Positions 1 to 10,929 of a stretch of DNA of 64,000 nt are shown here, one piece after another (the stretch's first letter is position 1; each line of letters starts with the position of its first letter). A model generated the notes under the pieces. That model had not been told where the DNA came from. It did not search any database and saw only the letters and a list, made by a program, of their open reading frames with translations. Origin of the DNA: Notamacropus eugenii (Eukaryota > Chordata > Mammalia > Diprotodontia > Macropodidae); NCBI RefSeq assembly GCF_028372415.1, contig NC_092876.1, positions 225,357,528-225,421,527 on the forward strand, given 5' to 3'. A program made the position numbers and the translations under genes.

Positions 1-380
1 TATCAGTGGTGAGATAGAATGAGAAATCCAAAATGATGCTTAGGTTGTGAGTGACTGGGTGACTGGGAGGACAGTGGAACCCTTGACAGTAACAGTGGAG
101 TCAGAAGGAAGGGACAGTTTTTTGGGGAAAGATGAGTTCATTTTCAGCCTTGTTGAATTTATGATGTCTATGAGACATCCAATTTGAGATACCTAATAAG
201 GAGCTGAAAATAAGAGACTAGAAGTCAGTAGAGGAGTTAGGACTGGACAAATAAATCTGCGCAGAACCATCTGCATATCATCATAAAGACAAAAGGTGAA
301 TCCAGGGGAGCTGATGAGATCATCAGTGAAGTAGTATGAAGAAAGGTGTCCACCTGCTCCCCAGTCTAAATGTGACCAGT
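1..380 (+). repeat. Unclassified ancient interspersed repeat (part)
   Basis: The wording of this stretch ('gtgactgggaggacagtgg', 'gagacatccaatttgagat') recurs in degraded form at 44560-44700, and related text appears around 56380-57100. That indicates an old dispersed family rather than unique sequence. I cannot assign the family by eye. No open frame of interest is seen, and 381-844 shows nothing I recognise. Confidence 0.35.
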
Positions 381-844
381 ATTACCCAAGTACAGCCTAA
401 AGCAAATTAAAATGTAATTGGGAAACATTGAACAAAACAAATAAAACTACAATAAAGCATAGGCAATATTACATTTAAAAAATAAAACAATATGCATACC
501 CCAGGGATCCTTCTGCACAGTTTAATGGTTCCCGATTCTACTTGAGTTTGATACCATTGATATAGAAGGAGAGGAGAAGACGGCCTGGGATAGAACCTTG
601 GAAGATAATTAAGATTAGCATTCATGATCTTAATTAAGTTCCAACAAAGAATATGAGAAGGAATAGTAAGACAGGCAGGAAGAAAAATAAAAGAAAGCAG
701 CGTCACAAAAATTTTAGAGAAAAGAAAGTACAAAAGTAGGAGAGGGTGTTGGACAATGCCAAAGGCTGCAGAGAGGTCAGGAAAAATGAGGAAAAACTCA
801 AGTTAAAAACCAAACAGTCACTTTTAGACAGTGAGCTTGACTTA

Positions 845-1600
845 ACTTCCTGGACTGGATTATGAACTAGAAAAGGAAGTAGTGATCACAGAGAGCCAAG
901 ATGACTTCATTAAGAACAGGTCATTCCGGACTAACCTCATTTCCCTTTCTGACAGTGGTACCAGTCTGGTAGGTAATGGGAATGCTGTAGCTGTGGTTTG
1001 CCTGGATTTTAATGAAACATTTGGTAACATCTCTCATGCTATTTCTTGTGGGCAATGTGGAGAGTTTTGGTCTAGACAGCTGGATTCAGATCTGGCTGAA
1101 AGGCATTGTGATTGGTGGAACTTGAACTTGAAGTCAGGAAAATTGTTCCAGTAACACTTTATATACTAATGACCTGTGTAACCATGGGGAAACTTACTTA
1201 ACCTGTCTCTGAATTTCAACTTCGTCCTCTGTAAAATAGGAATGACAGTATCTCCAGGGTTGTTGTGTGGCTCAAACGAGATAATGTACACAAAGTTCTT
1301 CGCAAACTTTATGTCAGTGCAAGATTTTATAGAGCTAGACCCAAAGAGTAGTTGTTTCAAAAATATTAGATCAGGAGAATTGGCTAAACAGTAAAAGATC
1401 TGGGGGATTTTAGTGAACCATAACCTCAAATTGAATCAAAAGTCTGATGAGGCAGGCAAAATTGCTAATTGACGTGAGTCTGTTAAGAGACACATGGTGC
1501 TAAGGACTAAGGAGGTGATGATCCATCTCTGTCCTGGCCAGTTCATATACGTGGTAATGTGTTCTGTTTCTGAGCACTCCATTTTAGGAAGGATATTGAT
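845..1600 (+). mobile_element. L3/CR1-type LINE relic (RT and 3' part)
   Basis: Translation of 882-1154 reads like the CR1/L3 reverse-transcriptase segment: 'FIKNRSFRTNLISL' corresponds to the family's 'GFxKGRSCLTNL' block and 'VVCLDFNETFGNISHAI' to 'VVYLDFSKAFDxVSH'. Downstream, 1398-1600 carries the usual CR1-like 3' coding text (tctgggggattttagtgaac, then aggaaggatattgataaa). The copy is old and broken: the catalytic region is diverged and a MIR-like SINE splits it at about 1155-1350. It cannot be functional. Confidence 0.7.
1155..1350 (+). repeat. MIR/tRNA-type SINE relic inside the L3/CR1 copy
   Basis: This piece has the order of an old tRNA/MIR SINE: 'gacctgtgtaaccatgggga', 'cctctgtaaaataggaatga', then 'agggttgttgtgtggctcaa'. 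It interrupts the L3/CR1 homology, which resumes near 1398, so it inserted later than the LINE. Confidence 0.5.
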
Positions 1601-1640
1601 AAAGTAGTGATAAAATCAATTTCATTTAATTTAACAATCC

Positions 1641-1745
1641 TTTGTCAAGCATTTACTACGTATCAGGCAATGTGCTAGACAATGAGAATACAAAGAAAAA
1701 ATGAAAAGTTTCTGCCCTTAAGGAGCCTACATTCAATTTGAGAAA
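1641..1745 (+). repeat. Ancient MIR/L2-like repeat fragment
   Basis: Contains the common mammalian text 'aagcatttactacgtatcag...tgctagacaatgagaatac...ctgcccttaaggagcctac'. The same pattern recurs at 3735-3870, 56630-56740 and 58485-58600. The exact family is uncertain. Confidence 0.4.
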
Positions 1746-1944
1746 AACTCATAAATGTATAAGTAAATACAAAATATATACAAAGAAATTTCTTAGAGGA
1801 AGAAAGAAGTTTAACATGAAGCATAGTTAACAACAGACCAGGGACTACAGAAGGATGATGGAAGGAAGTGTTGAGAAGACTGAGAGGGACACCAGAAGGA
1901 GAGTTGACATGGATGAGATGGAAAGAAGGAAAGAAGGAATAAAG

Positions 1945-2455
1945 GAAGGAAACAAGCCTTTATTAAGTGCCTACTATATTCCAGGCACTGGGTTAAGTGC
2001 TTTAAAAATATTATTTCATTTGATCTTCACAACAATATTTTGAGGGACTTGCTATTAATGTCCTTATTTTACAGCTGAGGAAAATGAAGGCATATAGAAA
2101 TAAAATGTCATGTCCAGGATCACACAGTTAGGAAGTATTGAAGATGGATTTAAATTTGGGGTACCTAGGTGGCACAATCCTAGTCCTGCAGTCAGGAAGA
2201 CCCATCTTTATGAGTTCAAATCTAGTCAAAGATACTTTCTAGCTGTGTGACCCTGAGCAAGTCACTTCATCCTGGTTGCCTCAGTTTCCTTATCTGTAAC
2301 ATGAACTGGAGAAGGAAATTGTAAACTACTCCAGTATATTTGCCAAGGAAACCCCAAATAGGTCATGAAGAATTAAACATAACTGAAAGTACTCAACAAT
2401 AACAACAACCTCCTGTTTCCAAGCCTAGCACTCTATCCAATGTGCCACCTAGCTG
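1945..2455 (+). repeat. MIR/CORE-SINE, split by a younger SINE
   Basis: 1945-2157 reads as a MIR core ('attaagtgcctactatattc', 'atttcatttgatcttcacaa', 'acagctgaggaaaatgaagg', 'cacacagttaggaagt'). The expected 3' portion ('agcactctatccaatgtgcc') is found only after the inserted element, at about 2409-2455. The interruption gives a clear relative age. Confidence 0.65.
2158..2408 (+). repeat. Marsupial tRNA-derived SINE
   Basis: Head 'cctaggtggcacaatcctag', then 'gagttcaaatctagtcaaag', 'ctagctgtgtgaccctgagc', 'aactggagaaggaaattgta', 'gccaaggaaaccccaaatag' and a CAA-rich tail. This is the full order of the SINE that occurs many times in this window. It sits inside the MIR at 1945-2455. Confidence 0.8.
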
Positions 2456-3344
2456 GGATGAGCAGAGAGGAATTTTTTTTATATTGATCTGAAATTTCCC
2501 TCTCTGAAACTGTCCCTCATTGATCCTGGTTTACTCTATAGAGTCATGAAGAATAAGTTCCAACCCACATATGACAATGCTCAACTATTTGAAGGCAGAT
2601 ACTACGCCCCCCAAATCTATTCCTCTTCAAATGACCAAAGGAACTTTACAGAAGTGAAATACATAGCAGTTAAATCCACCATGTTTCCCTTGAACTGCAG
2701 CCATCCTTAAAATGTATCTACTTTAATCTGTGACCTTGACCTTTTGGTCTTTGTTTTCATTTTCTCATTTGTTGTTAGCCAACTGTGACATTTCTATGAT
2801 GTTTCATCAGCTAATGCAACTGAATTGTGAAAGCACATAATAGTCTTGTAGAACCTAACGTGGACTTACAGCTGGCAGCAGACAGCTGTAAAATAGCACT
2901 ATCTTGATCGTTTTCAAAACTCAGAGCTAAGAATCTGCATACCACGACGAAGGCTGATGCAATTGGAAATAGCAAAGCTGTTTGGCCTTGGAATTCAGGA
3001 ATTAGAAGCAAGCTGCCAAGTCTTCCCTAACAACCAGGCATGAGTACAATTCATTCTTCTGAATTTCAAATACCAAAGGCAGGACAGAGGCTTTAGGCAA
3101 TTCTTTCCTTTTCTAGGAGGAAAATCTTCCTCTTACCCCCACCCCCCACCCCGAACTCTGCCCCTTAGGATTTCAGGACACTGGAATTTTCTGGGCTAAG
3201 CAGCACTGACGAAGAAGAAAGCAAGCTATGGAAAGAGGGTAGGGACTAATCGTTTTTGAAGATTTTTGTTATCATTGTTTTTAAAAACATCCATAATGAA
3301 CCCTCACTTCCTACCTTATGGAATAGATAATTGACCTGTTAAAA

Positions 3345-3500
3345 AAATTTTATGATTTAATTTTAAGTTAATTAATTAAAATTAATTAAATTAAATTATA
3401 TTAAACATATATATTAAATAATAAAATAAATTAAAATTAAGCTAAATTTAAATTAAATTAAATTTAAAAGATTTCTAGATTTAACTTAATTTAAAAGATT
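3345..3500. repeat. AT-rich block with short tandem duplication
   Basis: About 150 bp are almost purely A/T (ttaattaa and aaattaaatt words). At the right end, a 22-bp unit containing 'aaaagatttctagattt' occurs twice in tandem (about 3462-3508). No coding or RNA feature is seen. Similar A/T text recurs near 3655-3680. Confidence 0.6.
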
Positions 3501-3734
3501 TCTAGATTGATGCCTCTAGGATATGTCTATTTTTGCATCTTTTCTGAGATTTCAAAATTTTTTTCAAGGCAAGCTGGAAAAGTTTTCAGAAGAAACAAAG
3601 AAACAAAGAAGACTGAGAGCAGACAACAACAGCTACTATGAAAAGAATATAAGGTTTAATTTAATTTAAGATTTAAAAAAGAATCTTTAACTGATCTAGC
3701 CCTAGCAGGGTATTTGAATGCTTTTGTAATGTCA

Positions 3735-4160
3735 GTCGATCAATAAACATTGATTAAGAGCCTACTAGGTGCCAGGAATTTTGTTCAGCATGGGAATAGG
3801 AAGAAAGGCAAAATTTAGTTCCTGCCCTCAAGGAACTTGCAGTCTAAGGGGAAAAGACAACATACAAACAATCACTATACAGCATAAAGTGGAGACAATC
3901 AACAGAGGAAGGCACTGGAATTAATAAGCATTAGGAAAGGCTTCTTGTAGAATGGAGGACTTCAGCTGGTGTTGAAGAAATCCAGGGAAGCCAAGAGGTG
4001 GAGAAGTGGAGGAAAAGCCTTCCCGCAGGGGAGATAGGCAGAGAAAAATGCCCTGGGGTTGGGAGGTGGACCAATGTCTTAGGATCTGGTGGGGAGGAAG
4101 AAAGCAGAGTGGAGTTCCTGGAGAAAACTGGAGAATTTATGGAGAAAGTCATTTGAAGAG
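3735..4160 (+). repeat. Ancient mammalian interspersed repeat
   Basis: Begins with 'gattaagagcctactaggtg', passes 'tgccctcaaggaacttgcag' and continues into 'aggaaaggcttcttgtagaa' and 'tccagggaagccaagagg'. These are phrases of a widely dispersed old mammalian repeat. Family name uncertain. The open frame over 3931-4152 on the minus strand is not gene-like. Confidence 0.4.
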
Positions 4161-5800
4161 GAAACAGTGTCTTTATTGTAACTAGTTCCTTGAGGCCCCT
4201 TCTGGCTATTCCTAAAGCTCACATACCTTCTACCTCCGGTTCACCCTCTTCTAAATCTACTACATCTCTCTTTCATGGCTACTATCTACTCCTTTCCATT
4301 CCCCTAGTTCCTCCTCCTTTATTCCATGCAATATGAAAATATTAAGATATGAAACAACACAAAATAAGAAGAAAAATATTTAAATTCATTATTTGGACAC
4401 ATAGTTATACTTTCCTGTACATGAGTGCAACATTTCTTGTGAACTTTTAAAAATACACTCATGTCCTTGCAATCTTCTTTATAAAGATATTCCTAGAGAT
4501 CAGAGATTGTCTTCTGTTGTTAACTTTGTAATGAAGGGCACTGCTCAAAGCCTGGTGCTACAACTTGCTACCAGCCATGTATATAATAAAGATAAAAATT
4601 TAGAGCAAAGCATCCAGGTGTTTGAAGTAGAGGAGAATGATCTTCAGGCGCTTCACTTAGGGGATTTTGATCGTTTGCCTTTCTAACCTCTATTATTTAT
4701 TTGAATGAGAAATCAAAAAGAATTTTAGGATTGTGAGGGTGAAGTAGGATATGGGCATCCAGACAGTCCTTGATAGATTGTTGGAAGAGCAGGCTGTAAA
4801 ATGTATCTGAAGAGGCACAGTGGCAATCATACATGGAGTGGGAATAATAAGTTTTCTAACCATAAGTCAGACAGAGGTTTGGGATGGCAATCCTGTCCTC
4901 GTTGAGTCCTCTGGCTACTATTTATCAGAGGTTAGTCCTGGGCAAGGGAACTCCTTTAGGGAAGGAAAAGTCAACACAGTCAAAGCTCTGGGAACAGGGA
5001 GGCTTCCCTTATGGAGAAAGCAGCTAAGGCTTGGATTCCTTCCCTTAGTCCAAGACTGGGTTTGTGTGTGCCTTGCCTTTCTAAAAGAGCCGAAGCTTAT
5101 GCCAGGGTACCTTGCTAAAAGAGAGATGCCAGAGCTTTCTTTTATAAGGAAGAAGTAGCACTTCAGTTGAGGGGTCTAGCCAGAAGCCAAGAACACAGAG
5201 GAGCTTTACAACCTTGTATCCATTGTAATCATGTCTGATGGTATATGAGACACCTGTGGAGAAGCACATATTAGCAAATATGATGAGCGGGGAATGACAG
5301 TCAACAGACACTACGCATCATGCTAAGGTACCCTGCAGAGACTATATACCGCAATAAATTAGCAGGGCCTGGGTTCGTTAGATGGAGAGTCACCCAAAGA
5401 CGATAAAGCCCCTGTAGCACTAGTGTTATTAGGCACAGTTCAGCCATGGAGACCCCGACAAATTAGGAGCCTGGAAGAACTCCTGGCAAAGCTACAATCA
5501 TTTTGCAATGTCTGTTGATGTCAGTGTTTGTTTTGGCCCTCCTTGGGAAGTTTGGTAGAGAGCCAAGGGGACAAAGGGCGGGACTCAAAGTGCAGTTGAG
5601 TGAAGCAGTCAGGGTGGATCTCTTGGGAAAGAGAGAAAAAATGCTTCACTGGACATAGCTTCAAAGGTTAAATGAGGTCAATAAAACCAATTTAGGTTTG
5701 AACAAGCAAAACACCGCCAAAAGCCTGAGAACAAATGGAGTCAGACAAGATATACCTTACACTGAGGAGAGAAAAGTTTGGTCCTTAGGAGTGCCCCAAA
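4161..5800. other. No feature recognised
   Basis: About 1.6 kb of intergenic sequence with no recognisable repeat family, exon or RNA gene. The open frames at 4820-5158 (+) and 5081-5311 (-) have no domain, no splice context and no resemblance to a protein I know. Confidence 0.5.
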
Positions 5801-5885
5801 ACATACATATATATACACATGTATATATACATATATACATACATCTACAAATGTCATAGATACATACACACATATAAACAGAGAC
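5800..5885. repeat. (TA/CA)n microsatellite-like tract
   Basis: Alternating acatatatatacacatgtat words, imperfect and short. Purine-pyrimidine alternating but not pure. Confidence 0.7.
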
Positions 5886-5923
5886 AGGGGAGACATATGC
5901 ATAGCTATATCATATTATTGTTC

Positions 5924-6162
5924 AATAATTTTTCAGTGTAACTTTCTGTGACCTCATTTAGGGTTTTCTTGGCAAAGGTATTGGAGTAGTTTGTCATTTC
6001 CTTTTCCAGCTCATTTTACAGGTGAGGAAACAGAGGCAAGCAGGGTGAAGTGACTTGCCCAGGGTCACACAGTTGGTATGTGGGTGAGGCCAGATTTGAA
6101 CTCAGAAAGATAAGTCTTGCTAACTTCAGGCCTGGTGCTCTATCCACTGTACTTAGCTACCC
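5924..6162 (-). repeat. Marsupial tRNA-derived SINE, antisense
   Basis: The + strand shows the reverse complement of the SINE: 'gggttttcttggcaaaggta', 'ttttacaggtgaggaaacag', 'tgacttgcccagggtcacac', 'agatttgaactcagaaagat', 'ggtgctctatccactgtact'. Nearly full length and moderately diverged. Confidence 0.85.
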
Positions 6163-6169
6163 ATATCAT

Positions 6170-7380
6170 ATAATATGCATATTTACACATACACACGTAT
6201 CTCTCTCTATACCCCTATAGAAACAGATAGAAACAAAGATAGAGAGAGAGTTGATTGGACAAAATGGATGACATTTTAGTTTAAATACTGTTGTTATTTA
6301 ATACGCATGCTTTAGGCAAGTTGATGATATCCATTAAGTAGATCTCACTTATAAATGTGGAAAGAGGTAAAAAAATCTAGCAGTGTCTTTGATCCACCTA
6401 CTTAATTATTTAATTCCTCTTGAAGGAAGGAATGCAAAAAGCTTCCTGAGTGGTTAGTTGCTATGTGAATATAATGAATACTTACTTATAGCCAGGAAGA
6501 TATAGAGCAAAGTAACTTGAAAAAAGTCAATTCTGTTTCCTCCAGACCAGATTTATGCCACTAAAATTCTCTAGAGTCTCCTAGACTTTAATAAACCCAT
6601 GATATAATTATGTGAGTATTCTGTCCAATTAACAAGGCAAACAGAATTCCATCTACATATTTTTTCACATTTATTTTATTTTTAATTTATGAAATAAAAC
6701 AAGCACTTTAATATAAGATGATTATTGTGTATGCAGCTACAAATCTATTATGTCCAGTTTGCTATTCTTTTTAAATATATAATAAAGTTATGATGCAGAT
6801 TTTTTTCCCCCTTTCTTTTCTTTCCTCTCCTCTCCCCTCTCCCTCCATGGCTACCATTCAACACAAATGTACTATTTACGTCTTCTCACTCTGTGTGACT
6901 CTTGTCCATAGTCTCCGGTGAATCCTGTCCTTGGGGTTTGCCAGGGTTGGGTGAGGCATCTTCCTTCCTCTGGGTTGCTTCCCCTTTTGTAAGCATCCTA
7001 GGAGAAGAACACAGACTATTCATTCATTTCTTACCCCTTGATCTTGCTTCCAGCTGAGCTCCATTTTTCTGGTCACACATCTCTCACTGACATCATGATT
7101 CAACTTCTCTTACATAATTCTTAGTTACAATGTATTGCAGCCTATTTATTCCTCTCTTTCCATCCCTCTCGTTTCCCCTTGGAGTGACATTCCCCTTCAG
7201 CTCCTTAAAAAACCATGGTATCTCATAACATAGCCATAGCATCACCGGGAGAATTTACCCTTTGTTGTGTGTGGTTGTGGATGGTTCAGAGCTGTGATTT
7301 CACTAGCATAAAAAACTCCAGATGTGAAAAGTATGTTTCAGACGGAGCCCTTGGACCCACGTCTTCCTAGAGTCTCAGAT
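6170..7380. other. No feature recognised
   Basis: Intergenic. It contains short CT-rich text (about 6805-6845) and nothing I can assign to a gene or named repeat. Confidence 0.5.
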
Positions 7381-7384
7381 CAAT

Positions 7385-7650
7385 AATAATAGACAGCATT
7401 TATGTAGCACCTACTATGTGCCAGACGGAGTGCTAATCACTTTACAAATATTATTTCATTTGATCCTTATGACAACCCTGAGATGGGGGCTATTATTATC
7501 CTAATTTTACAGATGAGGAAACTGAGGCAAACAGCTTACTCGTGTCCAGGATCACACAGCTAGTGAGTGTCTGAGGCTGGACTTGAATTTAGGTATTCCC
7601 GACACCAGGGCCAGCGCTCTTTGCACTATGGAGCCACCTAGTGGCAAACC
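7385..7650 (+). repeat. MIR SINE, nearly full length
   Basis: Classic MIR order: 'atttatgtagcacctactat', 'gtgccagacggagtgctaat', 'tttgatccttatgacaaccc', 'ttttacagatgaggaaactg', 'ggatcacacagctagtgagt', 'ggacttgaatttaggtattc'. The minus-strand open frame 7552-7848 is an accidental reading of this repeat. Confidence 0.8.
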
Positions 7651-7984
7651 CATGCTGCTTCCAGAGAACTTTTGGTCTGGACTCATGATATCACTGGTGA
7701 AGGGAAGCTCTCTGGTGAGGAAGTTTCTTCTACAAATGTAGAGTTGTGACTTCTGGGGCACTGAGAAATTGAGTGACTTACCCAGAATCACGCATCCAGT
7801 GTGTGCCAGAAGCAGCATTTCAGGTCTTGTTGACAGGCTTTGTCTCAACCAGAGAATGTTACTCTTAAAAAATATGAGACTCTATTTCAGAGAAAAGTTG
7901 TAACTCATTAAAGGTACTCAATAGTTTCCTAAAAGCAATCTGTTCTACCCTCTTCCTCTTATTTAAATCTTGGTGTAGCTCATT

Positions 7985-9350
7985 GTTTATGAAAGATACG
8001 AAAATGCCTAACACTGTACACAAGAATAAAGTCCAAATGGGTACATGATCTAGGTATAAAGATCGGTACCATAAACAAATTAGTGGAGCAAGAAATAATG
8101 TATTTATCAGATTTACGGAGAATGGAAAAATTTTTGACTGAACAAGAGAGAGAACATATTATAAAGTGAAAAATGGATAATTTTGATTACATTAAATTGA
8201 AAAGTTTTTGCATAACCAAACCTGATGCAACCAAGATTAGGAGGGAAGCAGAAAACTGAGAATGTTTGCAACTAGTGTCCGTGATAAAGGTGTTATTTCT
8301 AAAATATACAAAGAAGTGAGTCAAATGTACAAGAATACAAGCCATCCCCCAAGAATAAATGGTCAAAGGATATGAACAGGCAGTTTTCAGAGGAAGAAAT
8401 TAAATGCTATCTATAATCATATGAAAAAATGCTCTAAATCACTATTGATTAGAGAGATGCAAATCAAAACACCTCTGAGGTATCGCATCACACCTATCAG
8501 ATTGGCTAACATGACAAAACAGGAAGATGATAAATGTTGGAGGAGATGTGGGAGAATTGGAACACTAATTCGTTGTTGGTGGAGCTGTGAGCTGATCCAA
8601 CCATTCTGGAGAGCAATTTGGAACTATACCCAAAGGGCTACAAAAATGTGCATACCCTTTGACCCAGCAATACCACTTCTAGGACTGTATGCCCAAGAGA
8701 TCATAAAAATGGGAAAGGGTCCCACATATACAAAAATATTTATAGCAGCACTCTTTGTAGTGACCAAGAACTGGAAATCAAGGGGATGCCCATCAATTGA
8801 GAAATGGCTGAATAAATTGTGGTATATGAATGTAATGGAATACTATTGTGCTATTAGAAATGATGAACAGGAAGACTTCAGAGAGGCCTGGAAAGACTTA
8901 TGTGAACTGATGCTGAGTGAAAGGAGCAGAACCAGCAGAACTTTGTATCCAGCAATAACCACAGTGTGTGAGGAATTTTTCTGGTAGACTTTGTACTTCA
9001 CTACAATGCAAGGACTTAAAAAATTCCCAGTGGTCTCTTGAGGTAAAATGCCTTCCACATCCAGAGAAAGAACTATGGAATTCAATCGTAGAATGAAGCA
9101 GACCATTTTCTTTTGTATTATGTTTTGTTTTGTTTTACGATTTCTCCCATTTGTTTTAATTCTTCTATGCAACATGACTAAGGTGAAAATGTATTTAATA
9201 TGAACGTATGTGTAGAACCTATATAAAATTGTATGCCGTCTCAGGGAGGGGTGGGGAGGTAGGGGGGAAGAAGGGGAGGAAGGGGAAAGAAATCTAAGAT
9301 ATATGGAAGTGATTGTAGAACACTAAAAACAAACAATTAAAAAAAGAAAG
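7985..9350 (+). mobile_element. 5'-truncated L1: ORF2 C-terminus plus 3' UTR
   Basis: The frame at 8421-8987 gives an L1 ORF2 C-terminus: 'CWRRCGRIGTLIRCWW' (cysteine-rich C-terminal segment), 'IPFDPAIPLLGLY', 'IFIAALFVVTKNW' and 'YYCAIRNDE'. Homology to ORF2 continues upstream to about 7985 (e.g. 'ttttgattacattaaattga') but is broken by stops. After the ORF2 stop near 8985 come a 3' UTR and a G-rich run (9238-9290), then an A-rich tail ending about 9350. The reverse-transcriptase and endonuclease domains are absent, so this is a dead-on-arrival copy. The same 3' UTR end recurs at 42377-42523. Confidence 0.9.
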
Positions 9351-9359
9351 ACATAATAT

Positions 9360-10925
9360 ATATATATGTATATTATATGTTTATACAGAATTATACAAAC
9401 ACATGCATACATATGTACACACATAAACATGATATGTACATATGAACTCGCTCTACATTTATATGTATGGTTTCATATTTTAGTCTCTTAAATAGACATT
9501 TTTCATCTACTTTGTTTTTTCTATGTTGATAGTGTGAAATATTTGAATGATCTCTCTTAGGGAGGTTTGCAACATTCTAGGGCCATCACTTCAAAACTGG
9601 AGTGTCTGAAAGACCTCACTTGCTTTGGACATATTCTACTGTAGAGACAAACACTTTTAGTGAGTATATGATTATTTATTTTTTTATTTTCTTGATATCA
9701 ATAATTACAGGGTTGTCAAAGTGTTGTCATATCTATCCTTCAAGGAGAAATGTTTTATGCTTTTGACATAGGCATGAAAGACAACTTGTTGGAGAAGACC
9801 CCACAAGGTAACGTTTTGCTTTACTGTATCATGTACATGTACATAAAATACATGTACTGTATTTTATGGGATATAGAATATAAGATCAATATCTACCAGA
9901 ATTCCTTCCTCACCTCTTCCCCTACATTATGGTTTAGGAAACTGAGATAAAACTTAAATTATGCCTCCCTTGGCACAGCCTCCTAATGGCCTCTGACTGT
10001 ACTGATAGACTTAAAATGTCCTAGGTTGGTGGGGTGGGGAAAGGGGGGAGTGACCTCTACCTCATTGGATGTTTCAATACTCCATAAGTGCTTATGTACT
10101 GCTCTGCTGACTAGATTTATTTCCATGTGGAGATGAAGGAAGTTGCAGGGTATAGAAAAGAAGTGCCACTATATCCTTGATGTACATCCTTGCCAAGTTA
10201 GGGCTAAGTAAACCTCTTCTTGTTAACTGTTCAGTGAGTCATAAGTGCTTTTTTGGTTCTCAAATCAAGCCAGAACCAACAAGGTGCCAATGTCAGGCCC
10301 ACTGGGAAATACATACTGTTTGTGTATATATATATATATGCATGCACAGTGGGATCTTGGGTTCTCTACACATTTCAGTCAATTGTGTCACTATATAGAG
10401 AGTGATCTGCTGCACCGCATTATTTGTGAAAACCTTCCTTTTCTCTTCTTGTGCCTTTATAGAAGATGCCCTTAATAGGTGTGTAGATTATTCTCATCAA
10501 ATTATTGGTAGAGATGAGAATGTAGGTATCGGGGTTAGTAGATGTTAATAGTCTCTCAGTCTCCCCTTTTGGGAGAGTACCAATAAGATCCAAGCTTCCC
10601 CTTTCCCTGAAGCTTTTGACTTTCTGCTCTCTTTCATATACCTTTGGAATCTATGACTCAGAAGCTTCAAAACTGTGTCTCTTCCTCCTTAGACTTCCTC
10701 TTCAGATATATTGTCTAGTTACATAGCTATTTCCCTCTTTATTCTCTTTCTTTTTCTACTTCTTAATTAAGTATGGATGTAAATAAGGATATGTTTTTCC
10801 AAATGTTATGGTTGATAGAGACAAGACTTTTTCTTTTCTAACAAAACATGGAATTTCCTTTTATTATTGTTATTATTATTTTGTACAGTAAAGAGCACTG
10901 GATTTTATTTTCTCCCCACTTAATT
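9360..10925. other. Intergenic, short TA/CA tracts only
   Basis: Holds small (TA)n tracts (about 9355-9440, 10324-10340) and a TTATTA-rich run (10858-10880). No exon, RNA gene or named repeat is recognised. Confidence 0.5.
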
Positions 10926-10929
10926 GTAT

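Noticed and set aside
4820-5158. Possible small gene (112 residues)
   Set aside because: No domain, no splice sites, no similarity I recognise. Chance open frame.
7552-7848. Minus-strand coding exon
   Set aside because: Antisense reading of a MIR repeat with no splice context.
8843-9175. Minus-strand gene over the L1
   Set aside because: Antisense of L1 ORF2 and 3' UTR.
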